Shown one piece after another: positions 56,483 through 64,000 of a stretch of DNA of 64,000 nucleotides. A program made the translations under genes and the position numbers. Every line of letters begins with the position of its first letter. Position 1 is the first letter of the stretch. The notes under the pieces are model-generated. The model was not told the DNA's origin, made no database searches, and saw nothing but the letters and a program-made list of their open reading frames with translations. The DNA is from Aliiroseovarius salicola (lineage in GTDB: Bacteria; Pseudomonadota; Alphaproteobacteria; Rhodobacterales; Rhodobacteraceae): the NCBI RefSeq assembly GCF_027891095.1, contig NZ_JAQIIO010000013.1, positions 1 to 64,000 of the forward strand, read 5' to 3'.

Positions 56483-57624
56483 GACGTCAGCACCACACCT
56501 GCCGTATCCGTGAACGACAGCCAGACTTCCTGTTCCCAGGTGATCGCCCGGCGGGCAATGCGGCGGGTGTTGGCAGCCTGTGCTTTGATCAATTGCCCGG
56601 AGGGCGTTTCGATCACATAGGTCGACATATTGCCCAGATAGGCGATGTCATGCACCTTTCCATGGATCACATTGGTCATGCCTTCAGGCCGTTCGGTTGA
56701 AATGTTCACTTTCTCGGGGCGCACCGCCAGCGTGGCGCGGGTGCCTGTCGGGATCTCGTCATGAGCAATGCCAATCAGATCCTGCTGCCCGCTTGCCCAG
56801 CTGATCGTTGCATGATCGTCGCCAGACTTGGTGACGTTGCCTTCGATCAGGTTCACGTCACCGATAAAGTCAGCCACATAGACCGATCCGGGCTCTTCAT
56901 AGATCTTTGCAGGTGTATCGACCTGAATGATCTTGCCGTGATCCATTACCGCAATCCGGCTTGCCACTGTCATTGCCTCTTCCTGATCGTGTGTCACGAT
57001 CACAAAGGTCGTTCCGGTTTGCTCCTGAATATCCATCAGCTCAAACTGCGTGTCCTGACGCAATTTTTTATCAAGCGCCCCAAGGGGTTCGTCGAGAAGG
57101 AGCAGTTTGGGGGCCTTTGCCAGCGAACGCGCCAGAGCAACCCGTTGCCGCTGCCCGCCAGAGATCTGGTGCGGTTTGCGCGCCGCGAATTTGTTGAGCT
57201 GCACAAGGCTTAGCATCTCTTCCACACGGGCCTCGACCTGATCCTTGGGCATCTTGTCGCGCTTCAGGCCAAAGGCGATGTTTTCGGCGACCGAGAGATG
57301 CGGAAACAGGGCATAGCTCTGGAACATCATGTTCACCGCGCGTTTGTTCGGCGGAACTGCTGACATGTCTTGACCGTCAATGGTGATGGTGCCTTCGGTC
57401 ACGGTTTCAAACCCGCCCAGCATCCGCATCATCGTGGTCTTGCCGCAGCCTGACGGCCCAAGCAGGGCAAAAAACTCCTGCGGGTAAATATCGATCGTTT
57501 GGTTGTCGATCGCCGTAAAGTCACCATAGCGTTTGGTAACGTTCTTGAACTGGATGATCGGTTCGGCAGCGGGGTCGTTCCAGGGCGCAAAAACAGGCGC
57601 CAAAGCGGTTGCGGCGTCAGACAT
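56479..57624 (-). CDS. potA: Polyamine ABC transporter ATP-binding protein (PotA-type)
   Basis: A 381-residue ATPase. Walker A ALLGPSGCGKTTMMRMLGGF, Q-loop MMFQSYALFPHLSVAENIAF, signature HQISGGQRQRVALARSLAKA, Walker B LLLLDEPLGALD, H-loop VTHDQEEAM, and a C-terminal TOBE domain (about 290-375). It drives uptake of putrescine or related polyamines through the two adjacent permeases. It begins 71 bp after the binding-protein gene. Confidence 0.94.
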   Translation of the reverse strand: MSDAATALAPVFAPWNDPAAEPIIQFKNVTKRYGDFTAIDNQTIDIYPQEFFALLGPSGCGKTTMMRMLGGFETVTEGTITIDGQDMSAVPPNKRAVNMMFQSYALFPHLSVAENIAFGLKRDKMPKDQVEARVEEMLSLVQLNKFAARKPHQISGGQRQRVALARSLAKAPKLLLLDEPLGALDKKLRQDTQFELMDIQEQTGTTFVIVTHDQEEAMTVASRIAVMDHGKIIQVDTPAKIYEEPGSVYVADFIGDVNLIEGNVTKSGDDHATISWASGQQDLIGIAHDEIPTGTRATLAVRPEKVNISTERPEGMTNVIHGKVHDIAYLGNMSTYVIETPSGQLIKAQAANTRRIARRAITWEQEVWLSFTDTAGVVLTS

Positions 57625-57695
57625 GGATATTCCTCAGGGAAATTGAGAGGTTCTCTGCGCCCGTTTTGTTGGTCGGGCGCAGAGAGGAGAAGGGC

Positions 57696-58781
57696 TTAGG
57701 TGCCCGATTTGATCTTGGTCCACAGACGGGTCACGACACGCTGAACCTTCGCCGGATAAGGGCTTGTGGTGTAAAGCGTTTTGAGAGCTTCAGGCGTGGG
57801 GTAGATTGCCGGATCGCCAATCACATCCTCTTCAAGATGTTTTTGCGATGCTTCGTTGCCGTTGGCGTAGTAGACGTAGTTCGACGCCGCCGCCATGTTG
57901 TTCTCATCCATGATGAAGTTCAGGAAGGTGTGCGCGGCTTCCGGGTTGGGTGCATCCGCTGGAATGGCCATCTGGTCAAACCACATCAGGCTGCCTTCCT
58001 TGGCAGCGTTATAGGCAACTTCGACACCGTTTTCAGCTTCGTCAGCGCGATCACGGGCTTGCAAAACGTCACCCGACCAGCCGATTGCCACACAGATGTC
58101 ACCATTGGCCAGCGCGTTGATGTATTCCGAGCTGTGGAATTTCTGAACATACGGGCGCACCGCAGTCAGGATCGGTTCCGCCTTGGCAATCACGTCTGGA
58201 TCATGGCTGTCGGGGTTTTCACCGATATAGGCCAGCGCTGCTGGAATGATCTCTGCGGGGGCGTCGAGGAAGTGAACACCGCAACCGGCCAGCTTTTCCA
58301 TGTTTGCCGGGTCAAAGACCAGCGACAGGCTGTCAACCGGAGCATCATCCCCAAGAGCTTCCTTTACCTTACCGACATTGATGCCAATCCCGGTTGTGCC
58401 CCACATATAGTTGATCGAATACGCGTTGCCGGGGTCATAGGCGGCGGTGCGGGTCGAGATTACATCCCACATGTTTCCATGGTTTGACAGCTTGCTCAGA
58501 TCAAGTGGTTGGAAAGCACCAGCAACGATCTGACGCTGCAGGAAGGTGCCTGAGGGCACCACCACGTCATAACCGGATCCACCCGCCAGCATCTTCGTTT
58601 CCAGAACCTCGTTCGAATCGAATACGTCATAGATCAGGTCGATCCCGGTCTCGGCCTCGAACTTCTCCAGCAGTGCTTCGTCGATATAATCCGACCAGTT
58701 ATAGACGCGCACTTCTTCGGCTGAAGCGGCACTGGCAATCAGTGCAAGCGCGGTGCCGAGTTTGAACATGGTGGTCTTCAT
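57696..58781 (-). CDS. potF: Polyamine-binding periplasmic protein (PotD/PotF-type)
   Basis: A secreted solute-binding protein of 361 residues. Signal peptide: MKTTMFKLGTALALIASAAS, then AEEVRVYNWSDYIDEALLEK, the hallmark N-terminus of PotD/PotF. Later blocks (YSINYMWGTTGIGINVGKVK, IGWSGDVLQARDRA) match. It collects polyamines for the PotABC importer. AGGGAGAGAATA precedes the ATG. A GntR operator-like palindrome lies 44 bases upstream of the start. Confidence 0.93.
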   Translation of the reverse strand: MKTTMFKLGTALALIASAASAEEVRVYNWSDYIDEALLEKFEAETGIDLIYDVFDSNEVLETKMLAGGSGYDVVVPSGTFLQRQIVAGAFQPLDLSKLSNHGNMWDVISTRTAAYDPGNAYSINYMWGTTGIGINVGKVKEALGDDAPVDSLSLVFDPANMEKLAGCGVHFLDAPAEIIPAALAYIGENPDSHDPDVIAKAEPILTAVRPYVQKFHSSEYINALANGDICVAIGWSGDVLQARDRADEAENGVEVAYNAAKEGSLMWFDQMAIPADAPNPEAAHTFLNFIMDENNMAAASNYVYYANGNEASQKHLEEDVIGDPAIYPTPEALKTLYTTSPYPAKVQRVVTRLWTKIKSGT

Positions 58782-58824
58782 TATTCTCTCCCTGTTGTCT
58801 GGGCGTCATGCCCCGTCGGGCTGC

Positions 58825-58836
58825 ATTTGATCAAAT
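58825..58836. promoter_or_regulatory. GntR operator-like palindrome upstream of potF
   Basis: ATTTGATCAAAT is a perfect 12-bp palindrome. On the minus strand it overlaps a possible -10 (TCAAAT) 17 bases from TTGCGT. The same palindrome type recurs at 59611 and 59647, on the other side of the GntR gene. Confidence 0.6.
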
Positions 58837-58895
58837 AAATCTCCAAAACGCAATATGGTAAAATTTTTCGCATCAGGTTACTGTGTGATTTCAGA

Positions 58896-58904
58896 TTATC
58901 CACA
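58896..58904 (+). promoter_or_regulatory. Exact DnaA box
   Basis: TTATCCACA lies between the divergent potF and GntR genes. It matches the consensus exactly, as does the site at 26662, but a single copy here has weak support as a regulatory element. Confidence 0.35.
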
Positions 58905-58954
58905 GGGCCAAAATTGGCGGAAAAATTGTGAAACAAAACACAAGGGAGAAGGGC

Positions 58955-59614
58955 GTGGCAGAGCAGACCGCCAAATTGCCAGACCATCAAATAGTCTATC
59001 GCAGGCTTCGGGAAATGATCCTGTTCGGAGAGCTTGCTCCGGGACAGCCTGTGACCATTCAGGGGATTGTAGCTGAACTTGATGTAGGCATGACACCAGT
59101 GCGTGAAGCAATCCGTCGGCTGACATCTGAAGGCGCGTTGGTCTTTAAGGGTAACCGTCGGGTGTCGGTGCCTCAACCGGATCTGGCGCAATGGGATGAA
59201 ATCGCTTTCGCGCGGCTTTGTGTCGAGCCGGAACTCTCCCGTAAAGCCGTTGAAAATATGACTAAAACTGACATATCTCATTTGGTTTCATTGGATGATC
59301 AGCTCAATGCTGCGATCGCCCGCGGGGATGTTCGCGGCTATCTGGAATTCAACTACCGCTTTCATGCCTTCCTGTATGAACAGGCAGGAACAGATGTGCT
59401 TTTGTCGATTGCAAACATGCTCTGGCTTCGGGCCGGTCCGTCGCTCAGAGTGGTGCTTGGCCGTTATGGTACTGCCAACCTGCCGGACAAACATGCCGAA
59501 GCACTGGCTGCGCTCAAGGCGGGGGATGCCGATGGGGTGGCTCAGGCTGTGCGTGGAGATATTGAACAGGGAATCGCACAGGTGCGTGAACATCTGCTGG
59601 CAGCAAATAAATGA
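58955..59614 (+). CDS. GntR-family regulator of the polyamine cluster
   Basis: About 219 residues: an N-terminal winged helix (HQIVYRRLREMILFGELAPG, then MTPVREAIRRLTSEGALVFK) and an FCD-type ligand domain (FHAFLYEQAGTDVLLSIANM, KHAEALAALKAGDADG). I take the GTG at 58955, which has AAGGGAGAAGGGC in front; an in-frame GTG at 58928 has no ribosome site. It is divergent from the transporter and 97 bp upstream of the aminotransferase gene, and palindromes at both borders make it the likely repressor of both arms. Ligand inferred to be a polyamine or its breakdown product. Confidence 0.88.
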   Translation: MAEQTAKLPDHQIVYRRLREMILFGELAPGQPVTIQGIVAELDVGMTPVREAIRRLTSEGALVFKGNRRVSVPQPDLAQWDEIAFARLCVEPELSRKAVENMTKTDISHLVSLDDQLNAAIARGDVRGYLEFNYRFHAFLYEQAGTDVLLSIANMLWLRAGPSLRVVLGRYGTANLPDKHAEALAALKAGDADGVAQAVRGDIEQGIAQVREHLLAANK

Positions 59615-59618
59615 TCAT
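59611..59618. promoter_or_regulatory. GntR operator-like site at the end of the GntR gene
   Basis: ATGATCAT, within AAATGATCATATTT (59609-59622), overlaps the GntR stop codon. Its centre is 38 bp from the centre of the site at 59647-59658. Confidence 0.45.
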
Positions 59619-59633
59619 ATTTCACGCACCCCG

Positions 59634-59661
59634 TTGACACCAAAATATTTGATCATATTCT
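59634..59661 (+). promoter_or_regulatory. Sigma70-type promoter of the aminotransferase gene with embedded operator
   Basis: TTGACA (59634-59639), 16 bases, TATTCT (59656-59661). The palindrome-like ATTTGATCATAT (59647-59658) fills the end of the spacer and overlaps the -10. It matches the potF-side palindrome at 10 of 12 bases. A bound GntR dimer would block polymerase. The aminotransferase ATG is 51 bases downstream. Confidence 0.65.
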
Positions 59662-59711
59662 GGGGGCAGCTTTGAACGACCTGGTCAAGACTGACCAAAG
59701 GAGTGCCCGAT

Positions 59712-61106
59712 ATGAACAAAATCACGAATCATCTGCCCACCGCAGAACTGCAAGCGATTGATGCTGCCCATCACTTGCATCCTTTCACGACCGGCGATGA
59801 ACTCACGCAAAAAGGGGCGCGGATCATTGCGTCTGCAAAAGGGATTTATCTGAAGGACAGCGAGGGTGAAGAGATCCTTGATGCCATGGCTGGGCTGTGG
59901 TGCGTGAACATCGGCTATGGGCGAGACGAACTGGCAGACGTGGCTGCCCGTCAAATGCGCGAGCTGCCCTATTACAATACTTTCTTCCAGACCTCGCATG
60001 TGCCAGCAATCGCATTGGCGCAGAAGCTGGCAGAGCTCGCGCCCGGCGATCTGAACCATGTGTTTTACGCCAATGGTGGATCGGATGCCAACGACACCAA
60101 CATCCGCATGGTGCGCACCTATTGGGCGGAAAAAGGCCAGCCAGAGAAGAAAACCATCATCTCGCGCTGGAATGCATATCATGGCTCGACCATCGGGGGC
60201 ACGTCGCTTGGTGGCATGAAGGGGATGCATGAGCAGGGGGATCTGCCAATTCCAGGGATCGAGTTTATCGAGCAGCCCAACTGGTGGGCTGAAGGCGGAG
60301 ACATGGACCCCGAAGATTTCGGTCTGGCCCGTGCGCGAGAACTTGAAGAAAAAATTCTGGAGATTGGCGAAGATAAAGTCGCCGCCTTCATCGCCGAACC
60401 CATTCAGGGGGCAGGCGGTGTGATCGTTGCGCCCGACAGCTACTGGCCTGAAATTCAACGAATTTGTGACAAGTATGAGATATTGCTGATTGCGGATGAA
60501 GTGATCTGTGGATTTGGTCGGACCGGGAATTGGTTTGGATCTCAGACCCTGGATATCCGACCCGATATCATGACTGTCGCCAAGGGGCTTTCCTCGGGAT
60601 ATGCGCCGATCGGAGCATCGATCGTTTCGGATGAAGTGGCCAAGGTTCTGGAGGCTTGTGAATTTAATCACGGTTACACCTATTCCGGTCATCCGGTGGC
60701 CTGTGCCGTGGCCCTGGAGAACCTGCGCATTCTTGAAGAAGAAGGCATTCTTGAGCATGTGCAAAACGTGGCTGCGCCCCATCTGGCGGAGAAATGGAAA
60801 TCTCTGGAGGACCACCCAATGGTTGGGGAAGCCAAGATCGTGGGCCTGATGGCGTCGATTGCGCTGACCCCCAACAAAGAAACTCGCGCATCTTTTGCAG
60901 CGGACGCAGGCACCGTGGGTTACATCACCCGTGAATGCTGTTTCGGGAACAATCTGATCATGCGTCATGTCGGTGATCGGATGATCATATCACCGCCTTT
61001 GGTGATCACACCGGAAGAGATTGATATCCTGATCGAGCGTGCCCGGAAATCGCTGGATGAAGCCTATGAAAAAGTCAGGGATCAGGGGCTCTTTGTCGAA
61101 GGCTGA
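59712..61106 (+). CDS. spuC: Class III aminotransferase, putrescine/polyamine-pyruvate type
   Basis: A PLP enzyme of 464 residues that transfers an omega-amino group, probably from putrescine, to pyruvate. Seen: LDAMAGLWCVNIGYGRDELA, VFYANGGSDANDTNIRMVRT, ISRWNAYHGSTIGGTSLGGM, LLIADEVICGFGRTG, and DIMTVAKGLSSGYAPIGASI with the PLP lysine. AAAGGAGTGCCCGAT precedes the ATG at 59712; a GTG three codons upstream is less likely. It provides a direct transamination route beside the gamma-glutamyl route. Confidence 0.9.
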   Translation: MNKITNHLPTAELQAIDAAHHLHPFTTGDELTQKGARIIASAKGIYLKDSEGEEILDAMAGLWCVNIGYGRDELADVAARQMRELPYYNTFFQTSHVPAIALAQKLAELAPGDLNHVFYANGGSDANDTNIRMVRTYWAEKGQPEKKTIISRWNAYHGSTIGGTSLGGMKGMHEQGDLPIPGIEFIEQPNWWAEGGDMDPEDFGLARARELEEKILEIGEDKVAAFIAEPIQGAGGVIVAPDSYWPEIQRICDKYEILLIADEVICGFGRTGNWFGSQTLDIRPDIMTVAKGLSSGYAPIGASIVSDEVAKVLEACEFNHGYTYSGHPVACAVALENLRILEEEGILEHVQNVAAPHLAEKWKSLEDHPMVGEAKIVGLMASIALTPNKETRASFAADAGTVGYITRECCFGNNLIMRHVGDRMIISPPLVITPEEIDILIERARKSLDEAYEKVRDQGLFVEG

Positions 61107-61174
61107 GCCTGTTTCCGACATCGGGGTGGCATCAGGCCACCCCCAATACTTACTGCCACTTGCCGGAGCCGCAA

Positions 61175-62476
61175 ATGGATATTCTCACTGCCAATGACCA
61201 GGTCGGACAATATCCCTCTTCCTGGTATTCCGCGACCGCCGACGCGCCGGGACCCTATCCTGCAATCGCGGGGGATATCTCATGTGATGTCTGTATCATT
61301 GGTGGAGGGTTTACCGGCCTCTCTGCCGCAATGCATCTGGCGGATCTCGGGTTTGATGTGGCCTTGGTTGAGGCGCATCGTGTGGGTTTTGGGGCGTCTG
61401 GTCGCAATGGCGGACAAGTCGGCACCGGGCAGCGGCTCGAACAAGATGCGCTGGAAAAGCTGGTGGGGCGTGAAAACGCCCGCAGTCTGTGGGATCTGTC
61501 CCTTGAAAGCGTGCAATTGGTACGAGATATCGTCGCCGAGCACGCCCCCGAAGCTGGCTTCTCGGACGGGATCCTGCATGCCATGCATCGGTCGCGGTAT
61601 GTCCCTGACGATCATGACTATGTTCGTAAGTTGAACGATGACTATGGGTACGATCTTATTCGCACGGTGGATCGAGAGGAAATGCGCCACCTTTGCGGAT
61701 CCCCTGCCTATCATGGCGGCTCGCTCGATATGGGCGGTGGGCACACCCATCCATTGCGGCTTGCCTTTGGAATGGCCCGGGCTGCTGCTGCCAAAGGAGC
61801 CCGCCTATTTGAAACCACCCGTGTGACACAGGTGGTCGAAGGTGATCCTGCACAGGTCATAACGGACAAAGGCAAGATCACCGCTCGCTATGTTCTTTGG
61901 GCCTGCAATGGCTATCTGGGCCATGCCCAAAGGGACGTAGCCGCGCGGGTCATGCCAATCAACAACTACATTCTGGCCACAGAACCATTGGATGAGGATT
62001 TCTCCAAGGACCTGATCCGAGAAAACCACGCCGTTGCAGACAGTAAATTCGTGATCAACTACTTCCGTCTGTCAGAAGACAATCGGATGCTTTTTGGTGG
62101 TGCGGAAAGCTATGGGTATAGGTTCCCGAAGGACATCGTGAAGCTGGTGTCGAAGCCGATGCTGGAAATTTATCCGCAACTGAAAGATACGCGGATTGAT
62201 TATGCGTGGGGTGGCACACTTGGAATTACGATGAATCGAATGCCGCATTTTGGCAGGCTCACCGGGAACATCCTTTCGGCATCCGGATATTCCGGCCACG
62301 GTGTGGCGATGGCAACGCTGGGTGGCAAGCTCGCCGCAGAAGCTGTGTCAGGGCAGGCCGGGCGGTTTGACCTGATGGCAAATGTACCTACGCAGCGTTT
62401 CCCCGGTGGTGCGGCATTGCGCTGGCCCATTCTGGTGGCTGCAATGGTGTGGTTCAGTCTTCGCGATAAAATTTGA
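61175..62476 (+). CDS. Second PuuB-type FAD amine oxidase
   Basis: A 433-residue DAO-family protein: CDVCIIGGGFTGLSAAMHLA near residue 30, GFGASGRNGGQVGTGQRLEQ, and SASGYSGHGVAMATLGGKLA at the C-terminus. It resembles gamma-glutamylputrescine oxidase more than the gene at 3298. GCCGGAGCCGCAA precedes the ATG at 61175. It follows the aminotransferase by 68 bp and is probably in the same transcript, so it likely acts on a different polyamine or intermediate from the puuB at 52111. Confidence 0.85.
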   Translation: MDILTANDQVGQYPSSWYSATADAPGPYPAIAGDISCDVCIIGGGFTGLSAAMHLADLGFDVALVEAHRVGFGASGRNGGQVGTGQRLEQDALEKLVGRENARSLWDLSLESVQLVRDIVAEHAPEAGFSDGILHAMHRSRYVPDDHDYVRKLNDDYGYDLIRTVDREEMRHLCGSPAYHGGSLDMGGGHTHPLRLAFGMARAAAAKGARLFETTRVTQVVEGDPAQVITDKGKITARYVLWACNGYLGHAQRDVAARVMPINNYILATEPLDEDFSKDLIRENHAVADSKFVINYFRLSEDNRMLFGGAESYGYRFPKDIVKLVSKPMLEIYPQLKDTRIDYAWGGTLGITMNRMPHFGRLTGNILSASGYSGHGVAMATLGGKLAAEAVSGQAGRFDLMANVPTQRFPGGAALRWPILVAAMVWFSLRDKI

Positions 62477-62487
62477 TCAAGCTTGCA

Positions 62488-63495
62488 TCAATCATGCCAG
62501 GTTTTGCGGAAAGATGAGGGGGAATGCCCAAACCTCTTGCGAAACTGGTTGGCCAGTTGCGACGTACTTGTAAACCCTGACGCTGCAGCAATTTCGGTGA
62601 TCGACAGGCTGGTTTCGTTCAAAAGCGCATAGGCGCGTTTAACTCGCAGATCGGCATAGAATTGCAGCGGTGACGTGCCAACATAGATCTTGAACAGGCG
62701 TTCAAGCTGACGGCGCGAGATATTCACGTGGTCGGCCACTTCATCCATGCTCACCCCTTCTTCCAGCTGCGTGTTCATGTACTGCATTGCGTTGATCAGA
62801 TGCTGGTTGCGCACCGAAAGAGCCTCGGAATACGCGGATTTCTGAGGGGACTTTCGTGTGTTCGATCGCGCATGAATGCACATGTCAGCGATAATGACCG
62901 CCAGATCCTTTCCGTGATCGCGTTCAATCATGTAAAGCATCATGTCCAGGGACGCATTTCCCCCCCCGCAGGTCATGACCCCTCCATCCACCTCAAACAG
63001 GTTGTTGGAGGGGGTGAGCCCGACAAAATGCTCGTTGAACGCAGGTTGATTTTCCCAATGCAACGTGAATTGACGCCCCTTCAGCAGCCCTGCCTTTGCA
63101 AGCGTAAAGGCGCCCGTACATATCCCGCCGATCTGACACCCAAACGCGCGTTGCCGTGAGATCCAGTTGAGGATCCTCGGAGACGTCGTGTCCGCAGGTT
63201 CGACACCGGCAACCACAAAAGCCAGTGAAGATTTCGGCAGGTTGATCAGATCAAAGTCGGGGGTCACCGCTATGCCGTTCGAGCAGCGCACTGGATTGCC
63301 GTCTTCGCTCAGCAAGAACCAGCGATACAATTCCTTGTTGGTCACCTGGTTCGCAATGCGCAGGGGCTCGACTGCAGCGCTGAGGGCCAACATCGTCACT
63401 TTTGGCAGAAGCAGAAAATATACGTCGGTGGGCGCGCCCTCATGTGCGATCGGAAATGAAGCGGCGCCCTTCGAAATGAAACTGCGTTCGGTCAT
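62488..63495 (-). CDS. GlxA-type AraC-family regulator with DJ-1/PfpI domain
   Basis: A 335-residue regulator: DJ-1/PfpI domain (about 25-195) with an intact nucleophile elbow cysteine (IGGICTGAFTLAKAGLLKGR), then an AraC double helix-turn-helix (MDEVADHVNISRRQLERLFK, ITEIAAASGFTSTSQLANQF). Relatives (GbdR, ArgR, CdhR) activate catabolism of betaines, arginine or carnitine. It is convergent with the FAD oxidase gene (11 bp), so its target may lie elsewhere. A direct repeat at 63613-63640 may be its own operator. Confidence 0.9.
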   Translation of the reverse strand: MTERSFISKGAASFPIAHEGAPTDVYFLLLPKVTMLALSAAVEPLRIANQVTNKELYRWFLLSEDGNPVRCSNGIAVTPDFDLINLPKSSLAFVVAGVEPADTTSPRILNWISRQRAFGCQIGGICTGAFTLAKAGLLKGRQFTLHWENQPAFNEHFVGLTPSNNLFEVDGGVMTCGGGNASLDMMLYMIERDHGKDLAVIIADMCIHARSNTRKSPQKSAYSEALSVRNQHLINAMQYMNTQLEEGVSMDEVADHVNISRRQLERLFKIYVGTSPLQFYADLRVKRAYALLNETSLSITEIAAASGFTSTSQLANQFRKRFGHSPSSFRKTWHD

Positions 63496-64000
63496 GATCG
63501 CTCCCCAATTTGCTGGTGGAAGTGAGGCGAGTTTGGTTGCACGGAATGCATATATCCCTGCTCATCCGGTCGCGGAGATTAGAGCATGGCATCGGTGAAT
63601 TGGCACCATGATTTGCGACAAAGGTGACGGTTTAGCGACATCGGCATATCTTGAACCTATCGGTCGACAGACATTGCGCTTGGCGGATTGGAGTGGCTGA
63701 CAGGTGCGAGATTGCGTTAAATTGTATTCCCGCCGGAAATAACGGTCGCCAGTTTCGGATCTGTATTTGTGATCATAAACTTTGGTATAAACAATTTTTA
63801 GCGACGAGCCGGCAATATTCCTTGTGAAAATCAATTAAAGGGCGAGTCGATTTGATTGCTAAACCGTCGTTAGTCTAAAATGTCGTATTTGGTCACAATG
63901 TGGCAGAGTTTTGCACTTTCCAATCACGCAATTTTGCCAATGCCAGCAAAGTGCTCTCTGTCAGGTTAACACAGGTTTTCCCTTTGTCTCGGGTTGGAGC
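63496..64000. other. Gene-free end of the window
   Basis: About 505 bp, AT-rich from 63700 on, with no convincing coding frame on either strand. It holds the GCGACA direct repeat at 63613-63640 and further TTTAGCGAC and TTGCGTTAAATT stretches. A promoter region for a divergent gene beyond the window is the likeliest explanation. Confidence 0.5.
63613..63640. promoter_or_regulatory. Direct repeat, possible AraC-family operator
   Basis: TTGCGACA (63613-63620) and TAGCGACA (63633-63640) repeat with GCGACA exactly 20 bp apart, about two helical turns, 120-145 bp upstream of the GlxA-type start. A third TTTAGCGACG lies near 63798. AraC proteins bind direct repeats at such spacing. Confidence 0.4.

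Noticed and set aside
58610-58625. GTTCGAATCGAATAC as a tRNA T-loop
   Set aside because: It is inside potF and no acceptor or anticodon arms surround it; no tRNA was found in the window.
63562-63834. Minus-strand 90-codon frame at the window end
   Set aside because: Composition and the lack of a ribosome site argue against coding; the region looks like a promoter area.

Overview
The window looks like a chromosomal segment of an alphaproteobacterium of the Rhodobacteraceae (marine Roseobacter-type). The reasons are GC-rich coding sequence, a stand-alone NDUFS4-like complex I accessory protein, a Rhodobacterales-type gene complement (propionyl-CoA synthetase, MaeB, GlxA-type AraC regulators, DUF817, putrescine ABC/PuuA/PuuB cluster), small conserved proteins typical of that family, and a GC-rich intergenic repeat ending in CGGGATATTT...AAGAAG, which I associate with this family. 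No rRNA, tRNA, CRISPR array, transposase or prophage gene was recognised. Almost all of the window is ordinary core metabolism, with one small accessory-looking spot at about 10.8-13.5 kb.

Layout. 0-9.4 kb: aspartate-type aminotransferase and divergent LysR regulator; then a minus-strand run uvrB, fumarylacetoacetate hydrolase-family enzyme, FAD amine oxidase, GlxA-type regulator; the NDUFS4-like gene; an alpha/beta hydrolase. 9.5-13.5 kb: small membrane protein, DUF817 protein, sulfotransferase-like gene, a decayed fragment of a second DUF817 gene, SAM methyltransferase and a membrane protein with its own promoter. 13.6-18.6 kb: glyA, nadK, an EamA transporter preceded by three operator-like sites spaced exactly 32 bp apart, and a degenerate NtrC-type regulator without the GAFTGA loop. 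18.6-23.1 kb: prpE and maeB, separated by a terminator and a cluster of TTTGCAAA-like sites of the kind bound by short-chain fatty acyl-CoA regulators. 23.4-26.6 kb: translationally coupled nucleoside salvage operon cdd-deoB-add-upp. 26.7-33.7 kb: SPOR-domain protein, a protein resembling an M48 peptidase that has lost its active site, an acyl-CoA synthetase whose 3' end abuts a (TAGTTTTC)9 array, an EamA transporter, a sulfotransferase and a methyltransferase.

33.8-42 kb: a beta-oxidation unit (MerR regulator, acyl-CoA dehydrogenase, small conserved protein, glutathione transferase, thiolase, FadJ-type protein) with a TTTACGT-TG-ACGTAAA operator lying between the -35 and -10 of its promoter; a second MerR gene and a small membrane protein lie beside it. 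41.7-47.8 kb: putative manganese exporter with a Fur/Mur-like box, two tandem hotdog thioesterases coupled to a MATE pump, the DUF952-pyrD-arsC unit and a GntR regulator. 48-52 kb: 5'-nucleotidase, a second (TAGTTTTC)8 array, a DUF1992 protein and malonyl-CoA synthetase.

52-62.5 kb is a polyamine uptake and catabolism regulon. The minus-strand genes are the substrate-binding protein, PotA-, PotB- and PotC-type transporter subunits, PuuA and PuuB. Divergently transcribed are a GntR regulator, a class III putrescine/polyamine aminotransferase and a second PuuB-type oxidase. ATTTGATCAAAT-type palindromes lie upstream of the transporter and inside the sigma70-type promoter of the aminotransferase gene, so the GntR protein probably controls both arms. 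The window ends with a second GlxA-type regulator and about 500 bp of non-coding DNA. All functional names rest on reading the sequence; no database search was run.
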